From Prevotella sp. UBA2456 (GTDB lineage Bacteria > Bacteroidota > Bacteroidia > Bacteroidales > Bacteroidaceae), in NCBI GenBank assembly GCA_002342415.1, contig DDPY01000056.1:39404-103403 (forward strand): a DNA stretch of 64,000 nt. The letters are read 5' to 3'. A model generated the notes under the pieces. It was given only the letters and a program-made list of their open reading frames with translations. It was not told the origin of the DNA and searched no databases. A program made the translations under genes and the position numbers. Positions 23,524 through 31,110 of this stretch are shown here, piece after piece. Each line of letters opens with the position of its first letter. Position 1 is the stretch's first letter.

Positions 23524-25029
23524 TTACTGAAGCGTGACGTGGACATTCTCCTTCTTGATGTTCTCGGCATTGGTGAAGGTGGCATCCTTCTTGGCCTTGA
23601 TGACAATGTTCTTGAGATTGATGCCCTGGATAGGCATCTCGGGCAGACCGTTGAACTCCATGGCACGACCAGCACCGTTGCAGACGACATTCTGGATGTC
23701 GATGTTGCGGAAGATGGGTGTCTCCTCGGTGACAGGGACCTTGGTGGTGTTGTCGGGGTTGTCGCCATCAGCGAGCATCTCAGCCACCGACTTGCCGCCG
23801 TAATACATGTTGAAAGTGATGGCATCGGTCTTGATATCGGTCATGGAGATGTCGCGGATAAAGATATTCTCCACAATACCGCCACGACCACGAGTAGACT
23901 TGAAGCGCAGACCTACGTCGGTGCCCAGGAACTGGCAGCTCTTGACGAGGATATTGCGCACACCGCCACTCATCTCGGAGCCTACCACGAAGCCACCGTG
24001 TCCGGCAAAGACGGTACAACCGTCGACCACCACATTCTCGCAGGGACGACCGCGTCGGCGGCCATCCTTGTCCTTACCACTCTTGATACAGATGCCATCG
24101 TCGCCGGCATCGAACTTAGAGTTGACAATGAGGGCATTCTTGCACGACTCGAGGTCGAGGGCATCGCCATTCTGTGCATAGGCAGGATTGCGGGCCAGCA
24201 CATTATCGAGGATGATATTCTCGCACATCAGCGGATGGATGTTCCAAGCAGGAGAATTCTGGAAGATGACACCCTGCAGGAGCACGTTCTTACAGTTGAC
24301 CAGCGAGATCATGACAGGACGCAGGAAGCGCTTATAGCTGTTCCACTCAGCATCGCTCGAAGCACGGACCACATTCATGTCGGCATTCTTCTCGGCATTG
24401 GCATAGCCTTGCGAGGGCACCCAATAGTCGTCGCGCACCTTGACACCGCCGGGACGGGCGCAGACCTCTTTCCACTGCGAGGCCGTCATCTTCGACTTCT
24501 TGACAGGACGCCAGCACTGACCATTGCCATCAATGACTCCGCGGCCGGTGATGGCGATATTCTCGCAACCATTGGCTGAGAGTGGCGACTGGCAGCGACG
24601 GGTGTCGAGACCTTCGAAGGAGGTCTTGATGATGGGATAGAGGCTGTCGTCACCCGAGAAGAGGATAACGGCACCCACCTCCAAATGGAGATTGATGTTA
24701 GACTTCATCACGATAGGCCCCGTGAACCACACACCGGCGGGCACGAGCAGACGGCCACCACCCTGCTTCGAGAGGGCATCGATGGCACGGGCAAACGCAT
24801 CGGTATTGAGGGCAATACCATCGCCTACGGCTCCGAAGTCCTTGAGGTTGACCTGGCGATCAGGGAACTTAGGCGCGCTGACTTCAGGCATCTGGAAGGG
24901 CAGATCCTTGGTGTAGCGCTTGTAGGGATTCTCACAATTGGCACAGGGCTTGCCTTGGTCGCAAGTGTGCTTCTGGGCTGTAGCAGTCAGTGTGACGCCT
25001 AACAGCAGGAGGCAGATTAGTTTTTTCAT
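23524..25029 (-). CDS. GH28 polygalacturonase-like glycoside hydrolase
   Basis: 501 residues with a signal peptide (MKKLICLLLLGVTLTATA). Hydrolyses galacturonan-type pectin, outside the cytoplasm. Right-handed beta-helix starting VNLKDFGAVGDGIALNTDAF (60-79). The active site shows the GH28 acids NGDALDLE (287-294) and DAGDDGICIKSG (307-318), the catalytic His in GHGGFVVGSE (343-352) and the basic RFKSTRGRGG (375-384). An inserted basic loop DKDGRRRGRP (320-329) and an N-terminal Cys cluster (CDQGKPCANCEN) are less usual. It starts 17 bp after folK, at the end of a housekeeping operon, with no clear promoter of its own and no other pectin genes nearby. Confidence 0.9.
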   Translation of the reverse strand: MKKLICLLLLGVTLTATAQKHTCDQGKPCANCENPYKRYTKDLPFQMPEVSAPKFPDRQVNLKDFGAVGDGIALNTDAFARAIDALSKQGGGRLLVPAGVWFTGPIVMKSNINLHLEVGAVILFSGDDSLYPIIKTSFEGLDTRRCQSPLSANGCENIAITGRGVIDGNGQCWRPVKKSKMTASQWKEVCARPGGVKVRDDYWVPSQGYANAEKNADMNVVRASSDAEWNSYKRFLRPVMISLVNCKNVLLQGVIFQNSPAWNIHPLMCENIILDNVLARNPAYAQNGDALDLESCKNALIVNSKFDAGDDGICIKSGKDKDGRRRGRPCENVVVDGCTVFAGHGGFVVGSEMSGGVRNILVKSCQFLGTDVGLRFKSTRGRGGIVENIFIRDISMTDIKTDAITFNMYYGGKSVAEMLADGDNPDNTTKVPVTEETPIFRNIDIQNVVCNGAGRAMEFNGLPEMPIQGINLKNIVIKAKKDATFTNAENIKKENVHVTLQ

Positions 25030-25046
25030 ATCAATCTCGGTTTTGT

Positions 25047-25463
25047 TTAAGAGTTAGTAATCTCGTTATAGGGTATCATCACAAAGTCGCGTTCGTGCAT
25101 CAATGGATGAGGTATCTTTAAGTCGGGCTCATCGACCGTCAGCCGGTCATAGAGCAGGATGTCAATATCGATAGGCCGATCGGTGTACGCTCCACCTTTT
25201 GACTTGCTCTTGCGCCCCATCTCGCGCTCAATCTGCTGGGTTGACAGAAGAACCTCGCGAGGCGTTTGGGTGGTCAGACAGAGTATGACAGCATTCATGA
25301 AACTATGGTCTGACTGAAAACCCCAGGGTTTCGTTTCGATGAATGAAGACTGGCGGACGACCTGCCCTACCCTGCTGTCTATAAGCTGGATGGCAGTCAG
25401 TAGCTGTCTCTCTCTGTCGCCAAGATTCGACCCTAAGCCCAGAAACACCTCATGCTTAGTCAT
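25047..25463 (-). CDS. folK: HPPK (hydroxymethyl-dihydropterin pyrophosphokinase)
   Basis: Folate synthesis enzyme transferring pyrophosphate to 6-hydroxymethyl-7,8-dihydropterin. 138 residues. Family hallmarks: VFLGLGSNLGDRE near the start, DRPIDIDILLYD (Mg-binding Asp pair) and IPHPLMHERDFVMIP near the end. Overlaps queA by 8 nt, so translation is coupled. folE, another folate/pterin gene, is far away at 46.6 kb. Confidence 0.95.
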   Translation of the reverse strand: MTKHEVFLGLGSNLGDRERQLLTAIQLIDSRVGQVVRQSSFIETKPWGFQSDHSFMNAVILCLTTQTPREVLLSTQQIEREMGRKSKSKGGAYTDRPIDIDILLYDRLTVDEPDLKIPHPLMHERDFVMIPYNEITNS

Positions 25464-26598
25464 CGAGAATCAGCATGGCATCACCATAACAACCAAACAT
25501 ATAGCCATTGGCGAGAGCCTGCTCATAGGCTTCCATCACCAAGTCGTAACCGCCAAAGGCTGCCGTAGCCATGAGCATGGTAGACTCTGACTGATAGAAG
25601 TTGGCAATCAAGCTGTTGGCCAGCCCGAAATCGTAAGGTGGAAAGATAAAGCGATTGGTCCATCCGTCAAACTCTTTCAGCATGCCATCGGTTCCTACCG
25701 CAGTCTCGCATGCTCGCATCGTGCTTACACCAACAGCACAGATGCGACGGGAGTTCTGACGGGCCTTGTTGACCACCTGACAGGCTTCGGTTCCGACTAT
25801 CATCTGCTCTGAACTCATCTTGTGCTTGGTGAGATCTTCCACTTCAATGGTGTCGAAAGCTCCCAAGCCACAATGTACCGTGATTTTGGCGAAATTAACA
25901 CCACGAATCTCAAGGCGCTTCATCAGTTCCCTGCTGAAGTGCAGTCCGGAGGCTGGAGCCGTCACGGCACCCTCATTGGCGGCATAGATGGTCTGGAAAT
26001 GCTCCATATCGTCGGGAGTCACCTCACGACGATTGATGATATAGCGTGGCAGAGGAGCAGAACCCAGTGCAAAGAGCTCTCTTTTAAACTCATCGTGCGG
26101 ACAATCATACAGAAAGCGCAGGGTACGTCCGCGACTGGTGGTATTATCGATGACTTCGGCTACCATTGGGCCGTCGTCCTCGAAGAAGAGTTTATTGCCT
26201 ATGCGTATCTTGCGGGCTGGTTCGACCAGGACATCCCACAGTCGGAGTTCCTTATTAAGCTCGCGCAGCAGGAACACCTCAATCTTGGCATCGGTCTTCT
26301 CCTTAGTACCAAAGAGACGGGCAGGAAAAACCTTGGTATCGTTGAGCACCAAGACATCGTCCTCGTCGAAATAGTTGATAATGTCACGGAACAACAGGGG
26401 CTGATCAGTGACATTACCCTCACCATCTTTAGCAAACATATCGATAGTCTGACTCTTACGATGGAGCACCATCAGCCGGCACTCGTCGCGACGGTAGACC
26501 TTTTCCACCGTTCCATCTTCGTTCTTAAACTCCTTGTGAGGGGGGTCCAGTGCCAAACGATCGTCAGGCAACTTAAATCTGAATTGTGATAGTTTCAT
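25456..26598 (-). CDS. queA: tRNA preQ1 ribosyltransferase-isomerase
   Basis: Transfers and isomerises the ribosyl group of S-adenosylmethionine onto preQ1 in tRNA to make epoxyqueuosine. 380 residues. Seen: LNDTKVFPARLFG near 80, the QueA segment APASGLHFSRELM, VHCGLGAFDTIEVEDLTKHKM, VGVSTMRACETAV, FIFPPYDF and NSLIANFYQSESTMLMATAAFGG. Part of the truB-queA-folK run. No preQ1 riboswitch is evident upstream, as expected inside an operon. Confidence 0.96.
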   Translation of the reverse strand: MKLSQFRFKLPDDRLALDPPHKEFKNEDGTVEKVYRRDECRLMVLHRKSQTIDMFAKDGEGNVTDQPLLFRDIINYFDEDDVLVLNDTKVFPARLFGTKEKTDAKIEVFLLRELNKELRLWDVLVEPARKIRIGNKLFFEDDGPMVAEVIDNTTSRGRTLRFLYDCPHDEFKRELFALGSAPLPRYIINRREVTPDDMEHFQTIYAANEGAVTAPASGLHFSRELMKRLEIRGVNFAKITVHCGLGAFDTIEVEDLTKHKMSSEQMIVGTEACQVVNKARQNSRRICAVGVSTMRACETAVGTDGMLKEFDGWTNRFIFPPYDFGLANSLIANFYQSESTMLMATAAFGGYDLVMEAYEQALANGYMFGCYGDAMLILDD

Positions 26599-26610
26599 CT
26601 ATTTTATTTG

Positions 26611-26645
26611 CGATTTACGATTTTCTATTTACTATTTTCGATTTC
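26611..26645. repeat. Heptamer array at the truB-queA junction
   Basis: CGATTTA, CGATTTT, CTATTTA, CTATTTT, CGATTTC in exact 7-bp register. The right end lies in the truB coding region and supplies its last codons (EIENSK) and stop. Confidence 0.85.
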
Positions 26646-27332
26646 TTGGGTGGCAAGCCATTGAGGGAAGTCGTCGAGTGAGAGACAGTCGCTCAGGCAC
26701 ACACCACCTACACGTGTGCGGCAAAGTGCGGTCAGGTAGGCACCACTCTGGAGTGCCCTCCCGATATCGCGGGCCAACGCTCTGATGTAAGTACCCTTAC
26801 CACATTGCACACGAATACTCATCTGCATGCGGTCGGCATCAAAGTCGGTCAGTTCTATCTCATCAATACGCACAGTCTTGGCTTTTAATTCGACAGTTTC
26901 TCCCTGGCGCTTCAGCTTGTATGCCCGGTCTCCCCCTATCTTCACTGCGGAATAGGAAGGAGGAACCTGCTGAATATCACCAACAAAACTCTCCAGGACA
27001 CGCTCTATGAGGCTGCGCGTGATATGCTCCGTAGGATAGGTGGCATTGACTTCGTGCTCCATATCATAACTGGGAGTGGTAGCACCTAGTTGCAAGGTAG
27101 CAGTGTATTCTTTCGTATCCAATTGAAGGCGCTCTATCTCCTTGGTCTTCTTACCTGTACAAAGAATGAGGACCCCTGTAGCCAGCGGGTCGAGCGTGCC
27201 GGCATGCCCGACCTTGACCCTACGTACTCCCACAGCGCGCGAGAGTCGAGTCCTGACATATGCCAACGCTCCAAATGACGACATACGGTAAGGTTTGTTA
27301 ATATATATGTATTCGCCTTCGATGAAATTCAT
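26625..27332 (-). CDS. truB: tRNA pseudouridine-55 synthase
   Basis: Modifies U55 in the T loop of tRNAs. 235 residues, the short form without a full PUA domain. The catalytic Asp lies in VGHAGTLDPLATGVLILCTG (41-60); other landmarks are YTATLQLG, QVPPSYSAVKIGGDRAYKLKRQGE and CGKGTYIRALARDIG. Its ATG shares one base with the uppP stop codon (TAATG). The final residues and stop come from a heptamer repeat array, so the exact C-terminus may vary between strains. Confidence 0.96.
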   Translation of the reverse strand: MNFIEGEYIYINKPYRMSSFGALAYVRTRLSRAVGVRRVKVGHAGTLDPLATGVLILCTGKKTKEIERLQLDTKEYTATLQLGATTPSYDMEHEVNATYPTEHITRSLIERVLESFVGDIQQVPPSYSAVKIGGDRAYKLKRQGETVELKAKTVRIDEIELTDFDADRMQMSIRVQCGKGTYIRALARDIGRALQSGAYLTALCRTRVGGVCLSDCLSLDDFPQWLATQEIENSK

Positions 27333-28189
27333 TAGTCAACCATTACAAGTGAGTGCCCGGACAGCAGTAATACGATGATGATGCTTCCAACAATGATACG
27401 ATAGTAGCCAAAGACCTTGAAACCATATTTTGTCAAGAAGCCCACAAACCATTTCATGGCCAAGAGAGCAACAACAAACGATACCACACAGCCCAGAACC
27501 AACATCGTGATGTTATGGGATGTTGCCCATGAGGTTTCCTCTTTCATCAGATCCAACAAATCAAGCAGTGTGGCTCCTGCCATGGTAGGCACAGCCAGGA
27601 AGAAAGAAAACTCTGCTGCCTTCTTGCGTGTCAGCCCTTGCGTCATGCCGCCTACGATGGTTGCCATAGAGCGCGACACTCCAGGAATCACCGATATACA
27701 TTGGAACAAACCTATCTTAAAGGCCTTCTTCTCAGTAACGGCATTCGCGTCGCTTCCTTTGTTGAACAGCTTATCACAGAACAACATAAACACACCACCA
27801 ACAATCAGCATAATGGCCACCACCTCAACACTGTCAAGCAGCCAGTCAAGCAGTCCAGACTTCTTTGCCAGAAGTCCGATAACGACAGCAGGCAACACCC
27901 CCACAAAGAGCAGCCAGTAAAATTGATACTTATGCTTGAGCCGCTGAAACAGGCTGCTGCCCGCAGGAGCTGGCGTACCGTCAAACTGGAAGAAATGTCT
28001 CCAATAGAGGCATACCACCGAAAGAATGGCACCAAACTGGATAATGAACGTAAAGGCATGGACAAAGGGATCGCCCTGAGGGATTCCCAGCAGATTCTGA
28101 GTGATAATCATGTGCCCGGTCGAAGAAACTGGAAGAAACTCTGTCAGTCCCTCAACGATCGAGATAATAATGGTTTCTATCCATGTCAT
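27332..28189 (-). CDS. uppP: Undecaprenyl-diphosphatase
   Basis: Inner-membrane phosphatase recycling the C55-PP lipid carrier for peptidoglycan and surface polysaccharides; overexpression gives bacitracin resistance. 285 residues, multiple membrane helices. Both signature regions are present: EGLTEFLPVSSTGHMII (14-30) and ISVIPGVSRSMATIVGGM, carrying the catalytic Glu/Ser/Arg residues. It overlaps the upstream DUF3098 gene by 4 nt (ATGA) and the downstream truB by 1 nt. Confidence 0.97.
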   Translation of the reverse strand: MTWIETIIISIVEGLTEFLPVSSTGHMIITQNLLGIPQGDPFVHAFTFIIQFGAILSVVCLYWRHFFQFDGTPAPAGSSLFQRLKHKYQFYWLLFVGVLPAVVIGLLAKKSGLLDWLLDSVEVVAIMLIVGGVFMLFCDKLFNKGSDANAVTEKKAFKIGLFQCISVIPGVSRSMATIVGGMTQGLTRKKAAEFSFFLAVPTMAGATLLDLLDLMKEETSWATSHNITMLVLGCVVSFVVALLAMKWFVGFLTKYGFKVFGYYRIIVGSIIIVLLLSGHSLVMVD

Positions 28190-28437
28190 TTCTCCACCTC
28201 CTTATCCTTTGGACGATACACCACTGCAAAAATCATCGATACAAATCCTATCAGGCAAACCACTGGTGCCACCTTGATACGCCGGGCACTGAAAATATCC
28301 GGATTATAGGCATTTTCTGTAGAACCGGCTCCACTCATCAACAAGAAGCCAATGACAACTAAGGCCATACTGACAGCCAGGAAGATATAATTTATTTTGC
28401 CAAATGCTAAATCTTTTCTATCCATATTTCGTTTCAT
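28186..28437 (-). CDS. DUF3098 small membrane protein
   Basis: 83 residues with two predicted membrane helices (YIFLAVSMALVVIGFLLMSG and VAPVVCLIGFVSMIFAVVY) separated by a short loop. DUF3098 proteins sit between ftsX and uppP across Bacteroidota, as here. Function unknown; a helper of FtsX or UppP is suggested only by the conserved order. Confidence 0.88.
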   Translation of the reverse strand: MKRNMDRKDLAFGKINYIFLAVSMALVVIGFLLMSGAGSTENAYNPDIFSARRIKVAPVVCLIGFVSMIFAVVYRPKDKEVEK

Positions 28438-28456
28438 TTGTTATATCTGTGTCACA

Positions 28457-29335
28457 CTAAATCTTATATAGTTCACCTGCTTTCATGCGCAGGAACTTGT
28501 TGACAGCCAACCATGCACACCAGCCTGTGATAACAATACCAAACAGAAAAACACTGGCAGCTGTAATAGCAAGCACCTCCCAAGTAATAATCTCCATGAT
28601 ACGGGGCTGTGTGTAATAGAGTCCGTAGACCAGCAGCCCCAACACCACAATAGCAAAGATGGCAGCAACAATACCTATGCCTACAGCCTGCTTAAGGAAA
28701 GGACGACGAATGAATCCCCACGAAGCCCCAACCAGTTTCATCGTGTGGATGACAAAACGACGCGCATAAATACTTAGGCGTACCGAATTGCTGATAAGGG
28801 AGAACGATACGAAGGTGAGCAACCCTGCCAAAATCAGCAGTATGACGCTGACACGACTGAGGTTCAGGTTGACACGATTCATGAGGTCTTCCATATAAGT
28901 CAGGTCACTGACGCGCTTATCCCGTCTGATTTCCTTGGCAATCCATTTCAGTGAGTCACGATTAGCATAATCGGCCTTCAGTTGTATCTCCAACGTTGCC
29001 GGGAAGGGGTTGAAGCCTAAGAATTCTGTTGGGTCGCTGCCCAATTCCTTCACCTGTTCGCGCTGGGCCTGTTCTTTGCTAATATAGTCAATATTCCGAC
29101 TATAGGGCCGATGGTACAAATCACGGCAGAACAGTTTGGCATCATTGACGGTCACCGAGTCTTTCAGCATGACACTAACGGTCAGATTCTCTTTCATGTG
29201 GGCGGACAAGTTGTGAGCTGACAACACGAAGAATACGACCATACCCAGCAATATCAGAACCATGGTGGTGCTGATACACAATGTAACTGCCTGCATGCCA
29301 CGACGGCTGCGGGGGCTTGAGGAACGATTGCTCAT
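28457..29335 (-). CDS. ftsX: Cell division protein FtsX
   Basis: ABC-type permease that with FtsE activates peptidoglycan hydrolases at the septum. 292 residues from ATG at 29335 (MSNRSSSPRS), chosen because an upstream in-frame ATG (29389) lies beyond the -7 box. One N-terminal helix (33-54), a periplasmic domain (about 55-160) and three further helices (about 170-285) match the family. FtsE is not adjacent in this window, which is usual in this phylum. First gene of the DUF3098-uppP-truB-queA-folK operon. Confidence 0.92.
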   Translation of the reverse strand: MSNRSSSPRSRRGMQAVTLCISTTMVLILLGMVVFFVLSAHNLSAHMKENLTVSVMLKDSVTVNDAKLFCRDLYHRPYSRNIDYISKEQAQREQVKELGSDPTEFLGFNPFPATLEIQLKADYANRDSLKWIAKEIRRDKRVSDLTYMEDLMNRVNLNLSRVSVILLILAGLLTFVSFSLISNSVRLSIYARRFVIHTMKLVGASWGFIRRPFLKQAVGIGIVAAIFAIVVLGLLVYGLYYTQPRIMEIITWEVLAITAASVFLFGIVITGWCAWLAVNKFLRMKAGELYKI

Positions 29336-29358
29336 ATTCACTTTCAGACAATTTGGTG

Positions 29359-29390
29359 CAAAGGTACGATTTTTTTTGGTTATACCCAAA
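29359..29390 (-). promoter_or_regulatory. Promoter of the ftsX operon
   Basis: Minus strand TACCTTTG (29359-29366) and TTTG (29387-29390), 20-bp spacer. It interleaves with the divergent promoter of the radical SAM gene. Confidence 0.8.
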
Positions 29391-29406
29391 AAAAATTGTA
29401 ATTTTG
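29375..29406 (+). promoter_or_regulatory. Promoter of the radical SAM gene
   Basis: TTTG (29375-29378), 20 bp, TAATTTTG (29399-29406). The start codon follows 8 nt after the box, so the mRNA is nearly leaderless. Confidence 0.8.
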
Positions 29407-29414
29407 CACTCGTT

Positions 29415-30191
29415 ATGAGTACAATTATTTATCCATCACCTATTTTCGGGCCCGTTCACAGCCGTCGCTTAGGCATCTCGCTGGGCATCAACCTGCTGCC
29501 AGCCGATGGCAAGGTATGCTCGTTCGACTGCATCTATTGCGAGTGCGGATTCAATAAAGACCATCGTCCAACCCTGCCTATGCCCACTCGTGAGCAAGTG
29601 GCGGAAAAATTAGAGGACAAGCTGAAAGCCATGCGTGAAGAAGGGCTGAAGCCCGACGTGCTAACCTTTGCAGGCAATGGCGAACCAACATGCCATCCTC
29701 ATTTTGCTGAGATTATAGACGATACGCTCCTCTTGCGCAACCAGTACTGTCCGGAAGCGAAGGTCAGTGTGCTCAGCAACTCGACGATGATACACCGCCC
29801 AGAGGTGCACGATGCCCTGATGCGCGTAGACAACAACATCCTCAAACTGGACACCGTAGACCCACAATATATAAATAAGGTAGACCGTCCGAACGGCTCC
29901 TACGATGTGGAACAGATTACCGCCCGCATGAAAGCCTTCAAAGGCCATATCATCATACAGACCATGTTCATGCGCGGCACATGTAAGGGTGAATCGGTCG
30001 ATAATACCGGAGAGGCATACGTCGGTCCCTGGCTGGAAGTTGTGAAGGCCATTCGTCCCCAACAAGTAATGGTTTACACTATTGACCGCGAGACACCTGC
30101 ACAGGGTTTGTTAAAAGCCAGTCGCGAACAGCTGGATGCCATTCGCGACCGTGTGATTACAGCAGGGATTCCCTGCACTGCCAGCTACTAA
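29415..30191 (+). CDS. Radical SAM protein
   Basis: 258 residues from ATG at 29415 (MSTIIYPSPIFGPV). The 4Fe-4S motif is CSFDCIYCECG (36-46), followed by TFAGNGEPTCHPHF (GGE-type SAM-binding loop). The start IFGPVHSRRLGISLGINLLP resembles the MoaA/wyosine-like radical SAM group often annotated only as radical SAM protein in Bacteroidota. Substrate unknown. No extra iron-sulfur (SPASM) cysteines at the C-terminus. Monocistronic, divergent from ftsX, convergent with the Cache protein gene. Confidence 0.88.
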   Translation: MSTIIYPSPIFGPVHSRRLGISLGINLLPADGKVCSFDCIYCECGFNKDHRPTLPMPTREQVAEKLEDKLKAMREEGLKPDVLTFAGNGEPTCHPHFAEIIDDTLLLRNQYCPEAKVSVLSNSTMIHRPEVHDALMRVDNNILKLDTVDPQYINKVDRPNGSYDVEQITARMKAFKGHIIIQTMFMRGTCKGESVDNTGEAYVGPWLEVVKAIRPQQVMVYTIDRETPAQGLLKASREQLDAIRDRVITAGIPCTASY

Positions 30192-30200
30192 GGCGGCAAA

Positions 30201-31088
30201 TCATGTTGACGTGGACGAAGAGGAATACCAGGGTGAGGCTCCCTGACCGGCTTTCTCGCCTACCTGTCGTGCCAGTTTCATGTTACGCTCTGTCAGTCGA
30301 CGGTTGATTTCAGTGAGCTTGGCTACCTTTTGCGCAAGATGCTCTTTCTCCGAGTCAACCGTTTTCTCTTTCCAACGGCGGTAGGCAACAGAGGCTCGCC
30401 ATATGAGAACTGCCATGAAAAAGACGCCCATCACCTGCAGCATTAGGATAAGAACTCCTATCTTGTCGAGTCCGTTACTGATGCTTTCAGCCATATTGGA
30501 AAGACTCTCCAGAGGAACATCGGCAAAGACAACAGCCACACGTCTTCCAGATTTGTCCTTTATAGGCGAAGTATAGCTGCACATCACCAGATTGACACCA
30601 TTTAGTCCCATATAAGGCTCTGTCCATACGCTCATCGCTATATTGATAGGAGTGGTATACCACTCTCGCTCTGTATAGTCGAAAGGAATCAAATTGGTGA
30701 GTATCTGTTTACTTTTACCCTTATTCTTAAATTCATCAAGAGCATAGGGAGCAAACAGACGCTCACGACCTTGTTTTTCGTAATAGCCAGGAATAAAAGC
30801 AACACCAGCACCGACAATGTGAGGGTTCTGTTTGACCAGTCGGCTGACTATACCATAGTAGTCGTCAGGTCTTTCGATGGCATCCTCGGCCTCACTGATA
30901 ATATTGCGGACAGCGGTCTCAACTTCAGCCTTGACCTTCACGATACGCTCACTCTGCTGCATATCGTGATTAGCTTTTTCTACTATTTCCTTTGTCACCT
31001 CCTTACGTGTCAGATAATATTGCAAGAAGGACGACAATTCAAGCACAATCGCCGCAACAATGATAAGTGCCAAATTATACTTTTTCAT
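30201..31088 (-). CDS. Membrane-anchored Cache/PDC-type sensor without output domain
   Basis: 295 residues: N-terminal membrane helix (7-24), an extracytoplasmic domain of about 180 residues that looks like a PDC/Cache sensor (AEDAIERPDDYYGIV, VAFIPGYYE, RLFAPYA, YTEREWYTTPI, WTEPYMGLNG, VAVVFADVPLESL), a second helix (about 208-232), then a short coiled coil (about 240-275) and a Gly/Ser-rich end. The same sensor usually precedes a PP2C phosphatase, kinase or chemotaxis domain; here nothing follows. Stop at 30201 with a non-conserved tail, so it may be a natural short form or a truncated receptor. Confidence 0.75.
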   Translation of the reverse strand: MKKYNLALIIVAAIVLELSSFLQYYLTRKEVTKEIVEKANHDMQQSERIVKVKAEVETAVRNIISEAEDAIERPDDYYGIVSRLVKQNPHIVGAGVAFIPGYYEKQGRERLFAPYALDEFKNKGKSKQILTNLIPFDYTEREWYTTPINIAMSVWTEPYMGLNGVNLVMCSYTSPIKDKSGRRVAVVFADVPLESLSNMAESISNGLDKIGVLILMLQVMGVFFMAVLIWRASVAYRRWKEKTVDSEKEHLAQKVAKLTEINRRLTERNMKLARQVGEKAGQGASPWYSSSSTST

Positions 31089-31110
31089 CCGTGTCTATTT
31101 CTATTCTGAA

